Positions 61,748 to 64,000 of a stretch of DNA of 64,000 nucleotides are shown here, piece after piece; the first letter of the stretch is position 1, and every line of letters begins with the position of its first letter. This DNA is from Pseudomonadota bacterium. GTDB taxonomy: Bacteria; Pseudomonadota; Gammaproteobacteria; UBA9214. The position numbers and the translations under genes are program-made. Below the pieces are notes generated by a model. The model was not told where the DNA came from. It saw only the letters and a list, made by a program, of their open reading frames with translations, and searched no databases. The stretch covers positions 186,001 through 250,000 of the forward strand of contig JAWLAI010000007.1 of the NCBI GenBank assembly GCA_041395565.1, given 5' to 3'.

Positions 61748-61762
61748 TCAGTGTGGTTTCAT
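61748..61762 (-). CDS. Four-residue leader ORF (MKPH) with perfect Shine-Dalgarno
   Basis: AAGGAGGTGAT, near-perfect complement of the 16S 3' end, 7 nt before ATG AAA CCA CAC TGA. The leader continues to the integrase start at 61560 through hairpins GCCCG-AGAA-CGGGC (61728-61741) and TGCCT/AGGCA (61667-61682). This may be a translational attenuator for the recombinase, or only a chance stop-limited frame. Confidence 0.4.
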   Translation of the reverse strand: MKPH

Positions 61763-61784
61763 GACATCACCTCCTTTCAATTGA

Positions 61785-62147
61785 GCGGACTTAGTCCGCG
61801 GGTTTATGGAAAATGAACGTCGACGGGATCGCCTGGTGTTGGATCACCAGAGCGCGACCGTCTCGGCTCGTTGAGTAAAAACAGGCTTGCGCCTACGTGA
61901 AGGGCGGACCTTGCGGTCCGAGTTGGCTGGAAGATGGACCAACGGCGTTTAGCCGCAGCGCGTTACATGGTCCGGATGCGCTTGTTTGCCACTGTACCCG
62001 CAGTGGCCACGGTTAAAATCGTTTCGAGGGCGGCAGTATACGAACACATCATCCCGCCGTAATCCCGAAATTCGATCGCAAGCCCGCGTCATTCCCGGGA
62101 CCGCCGCCCTCGTCACTACCCCGCTACGCTCGCTAGTGACGAGGGCG
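61785..62147. other. Cluster of stem-loops in the gap between recombinase and hipBA
   Basis: Perfect hairpins: GCGGAC-TTA-GTCCGC (61785-61799), CTGGTG-TTGGAT-CACCAG (61833-61850), AGGC-TTGC-GCCT (61883-61894), CGGACC-TTGC-GGTCCG (61905-61920), GTTGG/CCAAC (61922-61943), GCCACTG/CAGTGGC (61988-62007) and a 14-bp stem at 62105-62147. Two share a TTGC loop; two loops carry GGA. Transcription direction is unclear. No protein-coding frame is supported in 61,763-62,585. The set could be a structured RNA, an origin-like region or recombination sites. Confidence 0.5.
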
Positions 62148-62455
62148 CTTCGCCACACAACAAGCGACCCGCCAGGCTCTCGCCTGTCATGCCGCTTGAA
62201 AATGACGGTCGGCGCTGGCTTTCAGAACAGAACGCCTGACCACAGGGGCCCACAGGCGCCGCTGACGGCGGCCCCGCCCTTGGCTGCGCGAGTGAGAGGC
62301 TCGCTACGCCGTGGCGGGCAAGGCCTGTGGACTCTGTGGACAGCCCGATTTTCGATCGTTCGGGCTGAGGATCGGGAACAGCCAATAGCTAACGGAGCGG
62401 CCGGTTACAGTGTAACCACCCGTGACAGGCAGCCGGTGATACTCACCCTGGTTTG

Positions 62456-62566
62456 TACCGTACGTGATATTTTTTGGATATAGGCCGCTTGCACGCCTGT
62501 TTTATCACGTACGGTAACTATTTCTTGCCATCGGCCGATCGAGCTGTTATTTTTTACCGTACGGTA
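62456..62566. promoter_or_regulatory. Three palindromic operators of hipBA
   Basis: TACCGTACGTGA (62456-62467), its exact reverse complement TCACGTACGGTA (62505-62516), and the perfect palindrome TACCGTACGGTA (62555-62566), the last 19 nt before hipB. Spacing of 49 and 50 nt between sites is regular, fitting cooperative HipB binding. Confidence 0.78.
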
Positions 62567-62585
62567 TCTTTTTAGAGGTGCGGCC

Positions 62586-62870
62586 ATGACAGAGGAAGAC
62601 AATATTTACGGCGCGGTCCAGACGGCCGAGGAACTCGGCCGCTTGGCGCGTGCCCATCGCAAGCACCGGCGCCTGACCCTGGAAACGGTCTCCGGGCTCG
62701 GTAACCTGAGCACGCGCTTCCTATCGGAGTTTGAACGGGGCAAGGAGACGGCCGAGATCGGCAAGGTCTTGAAGGCGCTGCGCACCTTAGGCCTGGAGGT
62801 CATCATCCAACCACGCGGGCGGGCGACGCCGACTCACCGTACCGGCAAGACCCGTGAGGAGACCCCATGA
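62586..62870 (+). CDS. hipB: HipB-like antitoxin, XRE family
   Basis: 94 residues with a helix-turn-helix (ELGRLARAHRKHRRLTLETV, GNLSTRFLSEFERGKETAEI) and a basic tail. Overlaps hipA as ATGA. As in E. coli, HipB would bind the upstream palindromes and repress the operon while holding HipA. Confidence 0.85.
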   Translation: MTEEDNIYGAVQTAEELGRLARAHRKHRRLTLETVSGLGNLSTRFLSEFERGKETAEIGKVLKALRTLGLEVIIQPRGRATPTHRTGKTREETP

Positions 62871-64000
62871 GCGACCCCGACATCCTCAACGTCTGGCATG
62901 AGCAAAGCCTGGTCGGTCAGCTCTGGCGTAATACGATCGGGGCCATCGGATTTCGCTACGATCCCGCGTGGATCGCCGGTGGCGGCTTCGCCGTGTCCCG
63001 CTCGCTACCGCTGGCGGCCCGGGAGTTCGCCCCTGAGGAAGGCACCGCCCAGCGCTGGTTCGCCAATCTGTTGCCTGAGGGGGCGGTGCGCGAACACATC
63101 GTCCGCGACCTCAAACTGCCGAATACGGATTTCGACCTGCTGCGCGCCATCGGCGGCGAGTGTGCCGGCGCGCTGTCGATTCTACCCGTGGACCGGCAAC
63201 CATCGGGCCAGCGGCAGTACCGTCCGTTGACGGAGAAGGACTTGGCCGAACTGGCGGCGCGCCGCGGACAGATCTACGCTGTCTGGCCGGCGGACGAGCG
63301 CCCGCGATTGTCGCTCGCTGGCGCCCAGGACAAGTGCCCGGTACTGGTGCGCGACGATCAGTATTTTCTGCCGCAGGGCGAAGCACCTTCCAGTCACATC
63401 CTGAAGTTCGAGCTGGCCGACTACCGTCATCTGCCCGCCTACGAGACCTTCACCATACAACTGGCCGCGGCCATCGGCCTGCCGGTGGTCGATATCAGTT
63501 TGCGGTCCATTGGAAAAACCCGGTATGCACAGATTGCGCGCTATGATCGGCTTTGGGATGACAGTGGCGAGGTGCAGCGATTGCACCAGGAGGATTTCTG
63601 CCAGGCCCTGGGTTACGGGCACGAGAAGAAATATCAGGAACACGGTGGACCATCCTTCGCGCAGTGTTACCGCCTGGTGCAGGAGGCCTCCAGCGAGCCG
63701 GCCATCGATGTGCAACACCTGTTGCGCTGGCAGATTTTCAATGTGCTCGCGGGCAACTCAGATGGCCACGCCAAGAACCTCTCCCTGTTGCATTTGCCTG
63801 ATGACGCAACCCGCCTGGCACCGTTCTATGACCTGGTGTGCACACGCGCCATCGAACGCATCGACTACCATCTTGCCTTCGATGTCGGCGGAGAACGCAA
63901 TCCCAGTGTGATCACGCCCGCCCACTGGGAAGCGCTCGCCAAGCAATGTGATGTACGGCCGCAATTCCTGGATAACCTGGTGCGTGAAACGGTGGCCGCT
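62867..64000 (+). CDS. hipA: HipA-like serine/threonine kinase toxin, cut by the right window edge
   Basis: At least 378 residues from ATG 62867, no stop before 64000. HipA landmarks: N-terminal subdomain (LPEGAVREHI), nucleotide loop RLSLAGAQDKCPVL (about 145-158), catalytic loop GNSDGHAKNLSLL (about 295-307) and the metal-binding Asp in LAPFYDLVCT. HipA phosphorylates glutamyl-tRNA synthetase and halts growth, giving persistence; the HipA target here is not proven. Confidence 0.88.
   Translation, partial: MSDPDILNVWHEQSLVGQLWRNTIGAIGFRYDPAWIAGGGFAVSRSLPLAAREFAPEEGTAQRWFANLLPEGAVREHIVRDLKLPNTDFDLLRAIGGECAGALSILPVDRQPSGQRQYRPLTEKDLAELAARRGQIYAVWPADERPRLSLAGAQDKCPVLVRDDQYFLPQGEAPSSHILKFELADYRHLPAYETFTIQLAAAIGLPVVDISLRSIGKTRYAQIARYDRLWDDSGEVQRLHQEDFCQALGYGHEKKYQEHGGPSFAQCYRLVQEASSEPAIDVQHLLRWQIFNVLAGNSDGHAKNLSLLHLPDDATRLAPFYDLVCTRAIERIDYHLAFDVGGERNPSVITPAHWEALAKQCDVRPQFLDNLVRETVAA

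Noticed and set aside
62105..62147. 14-bp inverted repeat as an intrinsic terminator
   Set aside because: The 15-nt loop and absence of a T tract on either side do not fit; kept as part of the stem-loop cluster.
1..64000. CRISPR array
   Set aside because: No set of regularly spaced near-identical repeats was seen; the hairpin cluster at 61,785-62,147 has differing stems and spacing.
1..64000. Insertion sequences
   Set aside because: No DDE transposase, terminal inverted repeat pair or target duplication could be supported.

Overview
The window looks like a high-G+C gammaproteobacterium, most likely a sulfur-oxidising lineage near Chromatiales/Ectothiorhodospiraceae. This rests on backbone genes (mltF, tadA, an FkbM methyltransferase, an OprP-type porin, a Slam-type outer-membrane protein), several DsrE-type sulfur proteins, and a conjugative element of the Pseudomonas PFGI-1/SXT (MPF-G) type. 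It is an inference from gene content; no rRNA is present.

Backbone, 1-19,542. A LapG-like cysteine protease overlaps a frameshifted Cache/PAS-type sensor. A Slam-like outer-membrane protein is followed by a TbpB-barrel-like exported protein, a VPLPA/PEP-CTERM protein and a frameshifted L,D-transpeptidase. Next come an ECF sigma factor, an anti-sigma factor fused to a DsrE-like domain, two periplasmic DsrE proteins and a frameshifted phosphate-selective porin. At 11,658-15,217 lies the most unusual locus: on the minus strand, a tRNA gene interrupted in its D-loop by about 129 nt, a divergent leucyl-tRNA-synthetase paralogue 37 nt downstream, and a PhyH dioxygenase with a SEC-C tail. tRNA-Ser(CGA), mltF, a metallo-beta-lactamase-fold hydrolase, tadA and an FkbM methyltransferase follow.

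Defence cargo, 19,921-41,564, visibly lower in G+C. On the minus strand, a long overlapping operon runs HTH, N6-MTase, second N6-MTase with a degenerate NPWF motif, specificity subunit S, NERD-kinase, kinase-ATPase, an unknown protein and an 1817-aa HerA-type ATPase. It resembles the methylation-associated defence system (MADS) and borrows from BREX-2 (PglW-like kinase). Three further genes follow: a PD-(D/E)XK NucS-like protein, a small protein and a coiled-coil protein. A divergent module (XRE regulator, CD-NTase, SLATT two-TM effector) looks like a minimal CBASS-type system.

Conjugative element, 41,584-61,560. A nearly complete MPF-G transfer cluster runs from TraG_N through TIGR03755/56/57, VirB4-like ATPase, TIGR03751/52/49/46/50/45/58, RAQPRD, TIGR03747, TraD, TIGR03765, a transglycosylase and TIGR03759 to PilL-N and an Integrase_1-type recombinase. 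No relaxase is visible, and traD carries an in-frame amber codon. The cluster is followed by a highly structured non-coding stretch (61,561-62,585) with stem-loops and a perfect-SD mini-ORF, then a hipBA module with three palindromic operators; hipA runs off the right edge.

Four single-base frameshifts in three backbone genes, one in the defence kinase, and the amber codon in traD mean the sequence holds either several young pseudogenes or uncorrected assembly errors. Claims of inactivity should be read with that in mind.
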